From Occallatibacter sp. (lineage in GTDB: Bacteria; Acidobacteriota; Terriglobia; Terriglobales; Acidobacteriaceae): a stretch of DNA of 61,583 bases. A program made the translations under genes and the position numbers. Of this stretch, positions 1-7,393 are shown piece by piece. The notes beneath the pieces were generated by a model. That model did no database searches. It was given only the letters and a program-made list of their open reading frames with translations, and was not told the origin of the DNA. Numbering within the stretch: position 1 is the first letter of the stretch; every line of letters begins with the position of its first letter. The stretch is from assembly GCA_017883405.1 (NCBI GenBank), contig JADGNO010000031.1:1-61583 (forward strand). Reading direction: 5' to 3'.

Positions 1-298
1 CAAGCAGTCCAGCGGAACAGACGTCATTCAGTGGCGTCCAAGCAGCCCGACGGACAAGAGTTTCTCCATCGTCGTCACCACCACGGTTCTAAACCATCGT
101 ATGGCGCGCGACATCAAGGACATTCAGGATGTAGGCAGCAAGACTAAGACGGTCGTCTTCACGGAGGGCGTCGATCTGTCCGATCTTCCTCAGCCGCTGG
201 TCGACATTGCCCACAATCCCGGCAACCAGCTCACCACCACGCGCACAGCCACCTTTGTTCTTGATGGCGATAGCTGGAAGCTGCAATCGGTCGACTAG
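1..298 (+). CDS. C-terminal fragment of an unidentified protein (partial)
   Basis: An open frame enters from the left edge (first full codon at base 2) and ends at TAG 296-298, giving about 98 residues. The frame is open well upstream of its first internal ATG (101), so the gene starts outside the window. The visible part is hydrophilic, with no membrane segment and a Thr/Val-rich beprobable beta-strand character; it ends in a short stretch reading FVLDGDSWKLQSVD. I do not recognise a family. The final 'variable-then-WKL' ending resembles small secreted beta-rich domains, but that is only an impression. It converges on the EVE-domain gene, with a strong hairpin between them. Confidence 0.6.
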   Translation, partial: KQSSGTDVIQWRPSSPTDKSFSIVVTTTVLNHRMARDIKDIQDVGSKTKTVVFTEGVDLSDLPQPLVDIAHNPGNQLTTTRTATFVLDGDSWKLQSVD

Positions 299-336
299 CA
301 CCGGTAACGGCTGAAGCCGAACAGCAAGACCACTCC

Positions 337-372
337 GAATGGGCGGACGACACAAAGTGTCCCCGCCCATTC
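337..372. terminator. Strong intergenic hairpin between convergent genes
   Basis: Bases 337-346 and 363-372 form a perfect 10-bp stem (GAATGGGCGG / CCGCCCATTC). It is extended inward by GACAC/GTGTC (349-353 / 357-361) around an AAA loop, with a small asymmetric bulge. It lies between the end of the left-edge CDS and the end of the EVE gene, where a bidirectional terminator is expected. No clear T-run follows on either strand, so intrinsic termination is only probable. Confidence 0.5.
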
Positions 373-444
373 TATCGGCCAGTCGCAAGTACGATTCCGG
401 TCCCCGAGGTCTGGATCTTCAAACCTGGCATCGCAGGTTCCCCA

Positions 445-825
445 TCACCCCAAAAACCAGTCCCACTGCTCTTTGGTCAGCGGCACAACCGACAGCCTGC
501 CGATCTTTACCAGCGGCGAATCCGCAAAAATCTTCGTGGCTTTCACGTCCTCTAGCGACTTGGGCTTCTTGAGCCGCTTGCCCACCTTCACGCGAACAAT
601 CGGCACCTTGGGATCAGTCGGATCCACACTGACCACGGTCCCGGTGCCAACCGCAGTGCGCTCATCGCCCGTATGGTAAAAGATCCATTTCGCCCCGGCT
701 TTCATTTGGCGCAGATGCATCACGCCAGTTGGATTGGTCACGCCATCCCACACGGTCTCCTTGTCGCGCAAAAAATCATCGAAAGAGTAGACGCCGGGCT
801 CGGTCTTGAAAAGGAAGTAGCTCAT
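445..825 (-). CDS. EVE domain-containing protein
   Basis: This 126-residue protein is the size of a stand-alone EVE domain (thymocyte nuclear protein 1-like, PUA-like fold). The N-terminus MSYFLFKTEPGVYSFDDF and the following WDGVTNPTGVMHLRQMKAGAKW segment match the typical EVE start (residues 1-45). A small-protein ending in WDWFL also fits. EVE domains are thought to bind modified bases in nucleic acid, but the ligand of this protein cannot be told from sequence. It stands alone, convergent with the left-edge CDS and upstream of a minus-strand pseudogene. The ATG at 825 is the natural family start. Confidence 0.85.
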   Translation of the reverse strand: MSYFLFKTEPGVYSFDDFLRDKETVWDGVTNPTGVMHLRQMKAGAKWIFYHTGDERTAVGTGTVVSVDPTDPKVPIVRVKVGKRLKKPKSLEDVKATKIFADSPLVKIGRLSVVPLTKEQWDWFLG

Positions 826-935
826 AGGCTCCAGAGTAAGTGAAAGCGGATTACCAAGTACTAGAATTTTGCTGCTTCGAGTTACGTTAAATGCACACCC
901 GGAGCAGTGACAATTCCGACTCGCCCAACTTGCTT

Positions 936-1412
936 TCAGGCCCGGGCATTTATATCAAGTTGGGTGAACTCCCGGGTTGCCGGATTGAAAAAGGCCCGCC
1001 AGAAGCAGGTAGCGCCATCAAAATACTGTACGACCCTCACATGCCAATACGGTAAAGGCTGAACTTCATTGCAGAAAGCATTGATGAAAATTACTTTCTC
1101 TCAGGACAGGATTACAGGAACATACTGGCGAAAGTCTTGTTAGGGATGTTCAATCCGCAGAACCGCTGGCCAACCGGGGATTGGCATTGTAGAAATACGC
1201 GAAAGGTTCGCCTCCACACTATCGTAGTCAGACTTGGTCGGTTGCCACGTACCTGTAATCCTGCCGGTCATTGGCCTGAGAAATAGTTTAGGAATGGCGT
1301 TGGCTTCATGCCTTGGAAGTACAGCCACTTTCCGGTTTTGCTGTGCGTATCCAAATAGGGGCAGAATTGCGAAAAGACTAAGGGCCACGCATTTCAAATC
1401 GATCATTGGCAA
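936..1412 (-). pseudogene. Decayed small secreted protein gene with two in-frame stops
   Basis: Reading the minus strand from ATG 1412, a signal peptide (MPMIDLKCVALSLFAILPLFGYAQ) is followed by a coding-looking sequence that hits TAA at 1140-1142. In exactly the same frame it continues as QDFRQYVPVILS, meets TGA at 1101-1103, and then reads EKVIFINAFCNEVQPLPYWHVRVV... to ATREFTQLDINARA and a final TGA at 936-938. The total is 159 codons including the stops. The downstream parts have protein-like composition (FWRAFFNPATREF) and no frameshift is needed. The simplest reading is a small periplasmic or secreted protein inactivated by two nonsense mutations. The family is unknown to me, though the ending is like small secreted proteins of unknown function common in this phylum. 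Confidence 0.7.
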
Positions 1413-1507
1413 ATCTCCTAAAAGAACGGGAACGAAGCAATTGTCACGCTTTCGGCGACAGTCCGCATACCCAATTTGGCCCTGAAGTCTGATCCCTTAC
1501 CTCTGAA

Positions 1508-1535
1508 CCCTGATCCCTGTCCCCTGCCCCCTGTC
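1508..1535 (+). repeat. Degenerate heptanucleotide tandem repeat CCCTGNN x4
   Basis: Four uninterrupted 7-bp units lie just upstream of aroC: CCCTGAT, CCCTGTC, CCCTGCC, CCCTGTC. More degenerate CTGATCC/CTCTGAA-like units precede them (about 1486-1507). The tract is strongly pyrimidine-biased. It lies in the short space before the aroC start, so it could affect transcription or simply be a slippage-prone microsatellite. Confidence 0.7.
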
Positions 1536-1556
1536 CGCCGTTACAATGGAATCAAT

Positions 1557-2735
1557 ATGATCCGTTTCTCCACAGCCGGCGAATCCCACGGCGAGGCGCT
1601 AGTCGCGCTCATTTCCGGACTTCCGGCCGGCGTGCCCGTAGACCTTGATTTCGTGAATCGCGAACTCTGGCGCAGGCAGCAGGGCTATGGCCGCGGCGGA
1701 CGCATGAAGATTGAGACCGACAAGGTCCACGTCCTCTCCGGCGTGCGGCACGGCAAGACCATCGGCTCGCCGATTGCGATTGAGATCGTCAATCGCGACT
1801 GGAAAAACTGGGAAGAGAAACTGCCAGTCGAAGCCGGTGATCCCGCCAAGCACCAGGCTGTCGCTTCTCCGCGACCCGGCCATGCCGATCTGGCCGGTGC
1901 ATTGAAATATGACTTCAAAGACGCGCGCTATGTTCTGGAACGCGCCTCGGCGCGTGAGTCCACCAGCCGCGTCGCCGCCGGTGGTTTCGCCAAGCTCATG
2001 CTGCGCGAGCTGGGCATCGAAGTTCTCAGCCACGTCATCCGCGTAGGCCGTGTAGAAATGCAGCGCGCCGCAACATGGGAAGAGATCGCAACCCTGTCCG
2101 CCAAGAACGAAGTGGTGCTGGGCTGTGTCGACGCCGAAACTGAAGAGCGCATGAAGGGCGAAGTTGAAGAGGCATCCCGCACCGGTGACACCGTGAACGG
2201 GGTGTTTGAAGTAGTCGCGCACAACGTGCCCGCCGGACTCGGCACCTACGCCAACTGGGATGAGCGTCTGGATGGGCTGCTTGCCTGGTCCGTGATGAGC
2301 CTGCAGGCCGTAAAGGCAGTTGAAATTGGCCGGGGCGTTACGGCGGCTGAGTCATTCGGTTCGCAAGTGCACGATCCCATCCACTACGCGACCGATGGCT
2401 CAACAAAGCCCACGCGCTTTACCCGTCCGCACAACAATGCCGGCGGCATCGAGGGCGGCGTTTCAAACGGCGAAGATCTCATCGTGCGTGGTTATCTCAA
2501 GCCAATTTCGACGCTCCGGCGTCCCTTGGAGTCGGTACGTTTTGACACCAGGGAGGCCACTAGCGCAAGCTACGAACGCAGCGACATCTGCGTGGTTCCA
2601 GCAGCCGGCGTCGCGGCAGAAGCCATGGTGGCGCTTACGGTTGCAGACGTTGCCCAACGCAAGTTCGGCGGCGACTCCATGGTGGAGATGAAACGAAATT
2701 TCGAGGGATACATCGAACAGATACGGAGATTTTAA
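1557..2735 (+). CDS. aroC: Chorismate synthase
   Basis: AroC is the last enzyme of the shikimate pathway: it converts 5-enolpyruvylshikimate-3-phosphate to chorismate using reduced FMN. From ATG 1557 the protein is 392 residues, normal for the family. It begins MIRFSTAGESHGEALVALIS, and the signature GESHGxxLxxxxxGxPxG covers residues 8-25. Other signatures present are RPGHADLAG, ERASARES and RRPLESVRFDTREATSASYERSD. An in-frame ATG at 1476 exists, but the 27 extra residues are Pro-rich translation of the CCCTG repeat, so I reject it. It is the first gene of a compact run with def, fmt and rsmB. Confidence 0.96.
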   Translation: MIRFSTAGESHGEALVALISGLPAGVPVDLDFVNRELWRRQQGYGRGGRMKIETDKVHVLSGVRHGKTIGSPIAIEIVNRDWKNWEEKLPVEAGDPAKHQAVASPRPGHADLAGALKYDFKDARYVLERASARESTSRVAAGGFAKLMLRELGIEVLSHVIRVGRVEMQRAATWEEIATLSAKNEVVLGCVDAETEERMKGEVEEASRTGDTVNGVFEVVAHNVPAGLGTYANWDERLDGLLAWSVMSLQAVKAVEIGRGVTAAESFGSQVHDPIHYATDGSTKPTRFTRPHNNAGGIEGGVSNGEDLIVRGYLKPISTLRRPLESVRFDTREATSASYERSDICVVPAAGVAAEAMVALTVADVAQRKFGGDSMVEMKRNFEGYIEQIRRF

Positions 2736-2744
2736 TCAGCACCA

Positions 2745-3254
2745 ATGATTTTGACGATTCGCAAGTACCCAGATCCGATCCTTTCGCAACCCGGCGAGCC
2801 GGTAACCGAATTCGACGCCGAATTGCGCAAGTTTGTCGCCGACATGTTTGAAACAACCTACGCCTCGCAAGGCATCGGATTGGCTGCCCCGCAGGTAGGC
2901 GTCTCCAAGCGTTTAACGGTGATTGATTTGAGCATGGGCAAGAAACCCGAGGACAGGCTGGTGCTCATCAATCCTGAGATCATTTCAAGTGAAGGCAAAC
3001 TGTATGAAGAAGAAGGCTGCCTGAGCTTTCCCGATATTCGCGAAAAGGTTGTGCGCGCCGCCAAGGTCCGCATTCGCGCCCAGGACGAGCACGGCAAGTG
3101 GTTTGAGATGGACGGAGAGGAGTTGCTTTCGCGCTGTATGCAGCACGAAATCGATCATCTTGACGGCATGCTCTTCATCTTCCGCATGAGCGCGCTCAAA
3201 CGCAATCTGAATCTCAGAAAGATTCGCAAAATGCAGGCCGAAGGCGAATGGTAG
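2745..3254 (+). CDS. def: Peptide deformylase
   Basis: Def removes the N-formyl group from nascent proteins and needs a metal ion (Fe2+ or Zn2+). The 169-residue protein carries all three motifs: GIGLAAPQ (43-50), EGCLS with the metal-binding Cys (90-94), and HEIDH with two metal-ligand His and the catalytic Glu (134-138). It begins nine bases after the aroC stop and its stop is four bases before fmt. This pairs formylation and deformylation in one transcription unit. Confidence 0.96.
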   Translation: MILTIRKYPDPILSQPGEPVTEFDAELRKFVADMFETTYASQGIGLAAPQVGVSKRLTVIDLSMGKKPEDRLVLINPEIISSEGKLYEEEGCLSFPDIREKVVRAAKVRIRAQDEHGKWFEMDGEELLSRCMQHEIDHLDGMLFIFRMSALKRNLNLRKIRKMQAEGEW

Positions 3255-3258
3255 CGCG

Positions 3259-4209
3259 GTGAAACTCGTCTACTGCGGCACGCCCGACTTTGCAGTCCCT
3301 ACGCTTGAGGCGCTGCTGGCCGCGGGGCACGAAATTCCATTAGTGGTTTCGCAGCCTGACCGGCCCGTAGGCCGTTCGCAGCAACTCACCGCACCGCCTG
3401 TAAAGCAGACTGCGCTGGCTGCAGGCCTCACCGTTGTCCAGCCAGAGAAAATTCGCAACAACGCGGACTTTCGCACGCAACTTGAAGCCATTGCTCCCGA
3501 TGCAATTGTCGTTGTCGCGTACGGGCGCATTCTTCCGCCCTGGATGCTTGCGCTGCCAAAGCATGGTTGCATCAATCTGCACGCTTCGTTGCTGCCAAGA
3601 TATCGCGGCGCCGCCCCCATTCAGTGGGCCGTTGCCATGGGTGATGCGTACACCGGTAACACAACAATGTTGTTGGAAGAAGGCCTGGACACGGGCCCAA
3701 TCCTGCTGCAACAGACCGTCGAAATCGCGCCCCAGCAGACCGCTGCGGAACTATTTGAAGTGCTCGCCCGCGAAGGTGCTCCGCTGATGGTGGAGACTCT
3801 TGCTGGACTTGCCGATGAATCCACTCAGCCAAAGCCGCAAAGCGAAAATGGGGTAAGCTTCGCGCCCATGCTCGATCGCGAAGATGGCCGCATGGATTTT
3901 GCCGGTCGTGCCGCGCATGAACTCTACAACCGATGGCGCGGATTTCAACCGTGGCCCGGTGCATTCACGACTCTCGATGGCAAAAAATTTATTGTGCATC
4001 GCATGTCCCTTGCCGATTCCGCAACGATCGCCGCACCTTCCGGCGCGCAGCCGGGGCAAATTCACGTGCACGACCACCGAATGTTTGCCGCATGCGCCGG
4101 CGAAACCTGGATCGAGCTGATCGAAGTGCAACTCGAAGGCAAGAAACGCATGACTGCGGCGGACCTCCTGCGCGGGCTTCCACAAGGCTCCGTAAGCCGG
4201 CTCGGCTGA
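3259..4209 (+). CDS. fmt: Methionyl-tRNA formyltransferase
   Basis: Fmt transfers a formyl group from 10-formyl-tetrahydrofolate to initiator Met-tRNA. The 316-residue protein has an N-terminal Rossmann-type formyltransferase domain. Asn106 and His108 of the INLHASLLPRYRG segment and Asp144 of LDTGPIL form the catalytic triad expected for the family. The C-terminal domain (about 205-310) has RWRGFQPWPGAF. The start is GTG at 3259, just after the def stop. The stop TGA (4207-4209) overlaps the rsmB ATG by one base, suggesting translational coupling. Confidence 0.96.
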   Translation: MKLVYCGTPDFAVPTLEALLAAGHEIPLVVSQPDRPVGRSQQLTAPPVKQTALAAGLTVVQPEKIRNNADFRTQLEAIAPDAIVVVAYGRILPPWMLALPKHGCINLHASLLPRYRGAAPIQWAVAMGDAYTGNTTMLLEEGLDTGPILLQQTVEIAPQQTAAELFEVLAREGAPLMVETLAGLADESTQPKPQSENGVSFAPMLDREDGRMDFAGRAAHELYNRWRGFQPWPGAFTTLDGKKFIVHRMSLADSATIAAPSGAQPGQIHVHDHRMFAACAGETWIELIEVQLEGKKRMTAADLLRGLPQGSVSRLG

Positions 4210-5579
4210 TGAAAATGGCCGCCGTTTCTCCAGCACGAAAAGCTGCATTCCAAATCCTCATGTCCGTGGAGCGCGGCCAGTCGCACTCCGACGATCTTCT
4301 GCGCGGCAAACAAGTCAACGCGCTTTCCGCAGCCGACCGCAATCTGGCCACCACGCTGGTGCTCGGCGTCCTTCGCTGGCAGATTCAGCTCGATGAGCAA
4401 ATCAAGACCCTGCTGAAAAAGCCGGGAGCGCGCGTCGATACTGAAGTGCTCATCGCTTTGAGGATGGGCGCGTTTCAATTGCTCCACCTCGACCGCATTC
4501 CAACGCGAGCTGCCATCGATGAAAGCGTGGAGCTCGCAAAGCAGGCAGGGCATCGATTCGCTTCGGGAATGGTGAACGCGGTACTGCGCAAAGTCAGCGC
4601 TGCCCCGCGCGCAGATATCGCGGAGACCAGCGCCGCCGAACTGGCTCATGCGCAGGCGCATCCGCAATGGCTGGTTGAGCGTTGGGTTCAGAATTACGGA
4701 TTGCAGGATGCTTGCGCCATTTGTAGACATGGACAAACGCAGCCTGAATTAACCGTGCGCATCGCGGCTCCCGAAGTTGAGGCCGAACTCATCGAGGCCG
4801 GCGTCCATTTGAAACCTGCCGCCTTACTTGCAACTGCGCGAGCGGTAGTTGCAGGAGACGTAACGGCGACGCCTGCATTTCTCCAAGGTCGCGTTCGCAT
4901 ACAAAATGAGGGATCGCAACTAGTGGCGGAGATCGCCGCGTTTGCTGGCTCTGAACGAGGCCGCCCCACAAATATTCTGGACGCATGCGCGGCCCCCGGC
5001 GGCAAGACGCTCATCCTCATCGAGCGCAATCCGCAGGCGCATGTTGTGGCATGTGAGGCGAGCGAACCACGGCTGGCGCAGCTCCAAAAACGACTCGCAA
5101 ATTTTTCTGACCGAGTGGAATGCCGCGTTGCTGACGCAACAAAACTCGCTGACACTGCAAGCTTCGATCTCGCATTGGCCGACGTTCCGTGCAGCGGAAC
5201 CGGCACCTTTGGCCGCAATCCTGAAATCCGGCATCGGCTGCACGCAGATGATTTGCCGCGCCAGGCTGACAGGCAACGCGCCATTCTCAGTGCAGCGCTG
5301 CGCGCAGCCCGGCCACAGAGTCGCATTGTTTATGCAACCTGCTCGCTTGAGCCGGAAGAGAACGAGCACGTAGTCGCATCGGTGCTTGCAGAGAACTCCA
5401 GGGCTCAGCAGATTTCGGTCGTGCCAATTATCGATGGCATGGCTGCGTCAGGCGTTTTAACTCAGGATGGAGCGAAGCGGCTGCGCAATTGTATTTCGCC
5501 CGAGGGCACATTGCGGCTACTGCCCGGCGCCTTCGGAACCGACGGCTTTTTTATTGCGTTGCTTGAGATAAACGACTAG
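4209..5579 (+). CDS. rsmB: 16S rRNA (cytosine-967 C5)-methyltransferase
   Basis: RsmB methylates C967 of 16S rRNA. The protein is 456 residues from ATG 4209, which overlaps the fmt stop by one base (TGATG). An in-frame upstream start at 3933 lies inside fmt and is rejected. Residues 1-135 form the NusB-like RNA-binding domain. The methyltransferase domain has the SAM-binding DACAAPGGKT (258-267), motif IV DVPCSGTGTFGRNPE with the PCSG cysteine (325-339), and the YATCS catalytic cysteine (375-379). def-fmt-rsmB is a widely conserved order. It converges on the lipoprotein gene at 5594. Confidence 0.95.
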   Translation: MKMAAVSPARKAAFQILMSVERGQSHSDDLLRGKQVNALSAADRNLATTLVLGVLRWQIQLDEQIKTLLKKPGARVDTEVLIALRMGAFQLLHLDRIPTRAAIDESVELAKQAGHRFASGMVNAVLRKVSAAPRADIAETSAAELAHAQAHPQWLVERWVQNYGLQDACAICRHGQTQPELTVRIAAPEVEAELIEAGVHLKPAALLATARAVVAGDVTATPAFLQGRVRIQNEGSQLVAEIAAFAGSERGRPTNILDACAAPGGKTLILIERNPQAHVVACEASEPRLAQLQKRLANFSDRVECRVADATKLADTASFDLALADVPCSGTGTFGRNPEIRHRLHADDLPRQADRQRAILSAALRAARPQSRIVYATCSLEPEENEHVVASVLAENSRAQQISVVPIIDGMAASGVLTQDGAKRLRNCISPEGTLRLLPGAFGTDGFFIALLEIND

Positions 5580-5593
5580 CGCTCCAAATGTAA

Positions 5594-6034
5594 CTAAAAA
5601 TCCGCGCCGTGCGATGATACGCGAACGATCGAGATCTGCCCGGCATTCTGCAATGTGTAATAAACTTCGACGGGATCGCCTTTGTTGAAACGCACTACCG
5701 ATGGATCAATTGAAGTATCGCGGCATCGCGGGCCGTGCGCTTCTTGGCGTTCTCGCTCGGCAGATTCGTAAACGTCGCGGTCCGCACCTGAGAGTTCATT
5801 AAGGGAATCGAACGTGAAACAAACGCGTGGCCCAGGCAGCAGATCGTAAGACTGCTCATCGTGCGCCTGCTCTTCCACATTTACGATTGTGCCCTGTGCG
5901 TGCAATACGGCCGCAGGTTGAGCCGAGTTCGTTTTGTCTGCGTCAGACTCGTGCCCCGCGCGACATCCAGTTAACATCAGCGCCACAGCACTACCGATAA
6001 GCGCCACGAACCAGACGTACGCGCGCCAATGCAT
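5594..6034 (-). CDS. Putative lipoprotein of unknown function
   Basis: This 146-residue protein has a type II signal peptide: a hydrophobic stretch (residues 5-20) ends in a lipobox LTGC with Cys24. The mature part is polar and contains two cysteines (FTFDSL region and PRCRD), an acidic/basic segment, and a C-terminal beta-like stretch VEVYYTLQNAGQISIVRV. I do not recognise a family. It starts two bases after the UPF0303 stop on the same strand, so the two are probably co-transcribed. Confidence 0.75.
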   Translation of the reverse strand: MHWRAYVWFVALIGSAVALMLTGCRAGHESDADKTNSAQPAAVLHAQGTIVNVEEQAHDEQSYDLLPGPRVCFTFDSLNELSGADRDVYESAERERQEAHGPRCRDTSIDPSVVRFNKGDPVEVYYTLQNAGQISIVRVSSHGADF

Positions 6035-6036
6035 CG

Positions 6037-6537
6037 TCAGCTCTGCTCCTGCTCCAGCTTCAGCTCTTCGTAATCGCGATGCAGAAATCCACAGAGTGCC
6101 TCAACCACTAGCTCATGATCCGCGCGTTGCGGCAGGCCGGAGACGGTGATGCTGCCGATAATTCCCGCGTCTTTGACGGTGATGGGAAACGAACCTCCAT
6201 GCGAGGCGTAGTCTGCAGTGGGCAGGCCGCGCGCTTCAAGTGAGTCACTTTTGCTGTTCAGGTGCAGTCCCAGGCCATACGAACTGCGATGAAACCGCGC
6301 CACTGAATTGCCCTTGCGGCGCACCCACTCAACGTTGTCAGGAGTAGTGCCTTTCAACGCTGTGTAAAACAGCGGCTGGCCAAAGCGGCGCACGTCGATC
6401 ACGACAGACAGGCCGCGCTCAATGGCAAGCGCGCGCAGGCGAGTGCCGATCTCCCACGCCGTCTGCTCATCCATGCTTTCAAATTGCAACTCGCGTTCCT
6501 GCAAGCTCACGCGTTCCAAGTCTTCGCTCAATCCCAT
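6037..6537 (-). CDS. UPF0303 / heme-degrading-domain family protein
   Basis: At 166 residues this is typical of the small UPF0303 family (YBR137W-like, Haem_degrading/DUF336-related fold). Recognisable parts are WEIGTRLRALAIERGLSVVIDVRRFGQPLF (29-59), the WVRRKGNSVARFHRSSY segment (about 71-87) and YASHGGSFPI...GSITVSGLPQRADHELVVEAL (about 110-150). The biochemical role of bacterial members is poorly defined, so I give none. It lies directly upstream of the lipoprotein gene, with a two-base gap. Confidence 0.85.
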   Translation of the reverse strand: MGLSEDLERVSLQERELQFESMDEQTAWEIGTRLRALAIERGLSVVIDVRRFGQPLFYTALKGTTPDNVEWVRRKGNSVARFHRSSYGLGLHLNSKSDSLEARGLPTADYASHGGSFPITVKDAGIIGSITVSGLPQRADHELVVEALCGFLHRDYEELKLEQEQS

Positions 6538-6587
6538 GGGACATCGTCTCCTGACACAAAATGAAATGCATCTTCTACCGAGTTGTT

Positions 6588-7358
6588 CTACCTGGCCGCC
6601 GTCAAGTTCACGGTTGTACTTTGATCCACTCTGGTGCCCGCAGGCGGCGATTGCGCAATCACCGATCCCGGCTTGATGGGTTCTTGAGGCGGCGCGCTGC
6701 CGCTGCCTACCGGGCCAATGGCAATTTGTTCATATGTCGGGGGCCCGGTCTTTATTCCCACTTTCGACAGTTGAAGCTGCGCACTCAGCACCGGCATGCC
6801 CACCAGGTTGGGCATCACATATCCATCCGGCTTCTCTTCGTCAGGCGCGGCCACCAGCAGACTTACAGTGGGCTGTGCAATGTCGAGCGCGTGTGCGGGA
6901 GGATCCTGCGCAAGCACTGTGCCCTCGGCCGCTGTTAATGAAGGCAGATGCGCAATTGACCCAACTTCAAGGCCGGCGCGGCGCAACTGCAATTCGGCAA
7001 CACGCTCCTGCACGCCAACCGTGTTCGGCACGTCAACTTTTTGCGGACCAAGGCTCTCTGACACGCGCACATGCCACTCGCGGCGCACCACCGCTCCTTG
7101 TGCGGGAGATTGCGTAAGAATGTGCCCGGCCGCAACATCGCCGGAGTAGTAGCGGTTGTCCACGTTGAGATTGAGCCCCAGGCCTGAGGTTACGCTGCGC
7201 GCTTCGGCAACCGTCATGCCCTTGAGCGAAGGTACCTCCACCTCTGCACCGTGAATGGCGAAGTGCATGGTGGCGATGGCGGCGAGCAGCGCCACCGTGA
7301 CCAATAGCATAAGCAATGAGGCCACCCGGAAAAAGCTCTTGATAGATCGGCTGTTCAT
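6588..7358 (-). CDS. Membrane-anchored PASTA-domain protein
   Basis: This 256-residue protein has a short cytoplasmic N-terminus, one transmembrane helix (about residues 10-34), and three extracytoplasmic PASTA repeats. The repeats start at VEVPSLKGMTVAEAR (about 40), VDVPNTVGVQERVAELQL (about 108) and YVMPNLVGMPVLSAQLQL (about 182). Each ends in a 'V..Q.P..G' segment. PASTA domains are known to bind muropeptides in Ser/Thr kinases and penicillin-binding proteins. No kinase or transpeptidase domain is present here, so it is a stand-alone sensor or scaffold. In Acidobacteriota such proteins are often found close to fmt/rsmB, as here. Confidence 0.9.
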   Translation of the reverse strand: MNSRSIKSFFRVASLLMLLVTVALLAAIATMHFAIHGAEVEVPSLKGMTVAEARSVTSGLGLNLNVDNRYYSGDVAAGHILTQSPAQGAVVRREWHVRVSESLGPQKVDVPNTVGVQERVAELQLRRAGLEVGSIAHLPSLTAAEGTVLAQDPPAHALDIAQPTVSLLVAAPDEEKPDGYVMPNLVGMPVLSAQLQLSKVGIKTGPPTYEQIAIGPVGSGSAPPQEPIKPGSVIAQSPPAGTRVDQSTTVNLTAAR

Positions 7359-7393
7359 TTCTGCGGCTCACTCCCGGTCAATATGGGTCTCGA

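Noticed and set aside
1599-2222. 207-codon minus-strand ORF inside aroC
   Set aside because: Shadow frame of a clear aroC gene; no start signal or family match.
3933-4208. N-terminal extension of RsmB from ATG 3933
   Set aside because: It lies inside fmt in another frame. The family starts at the overlapping ATG 4209.
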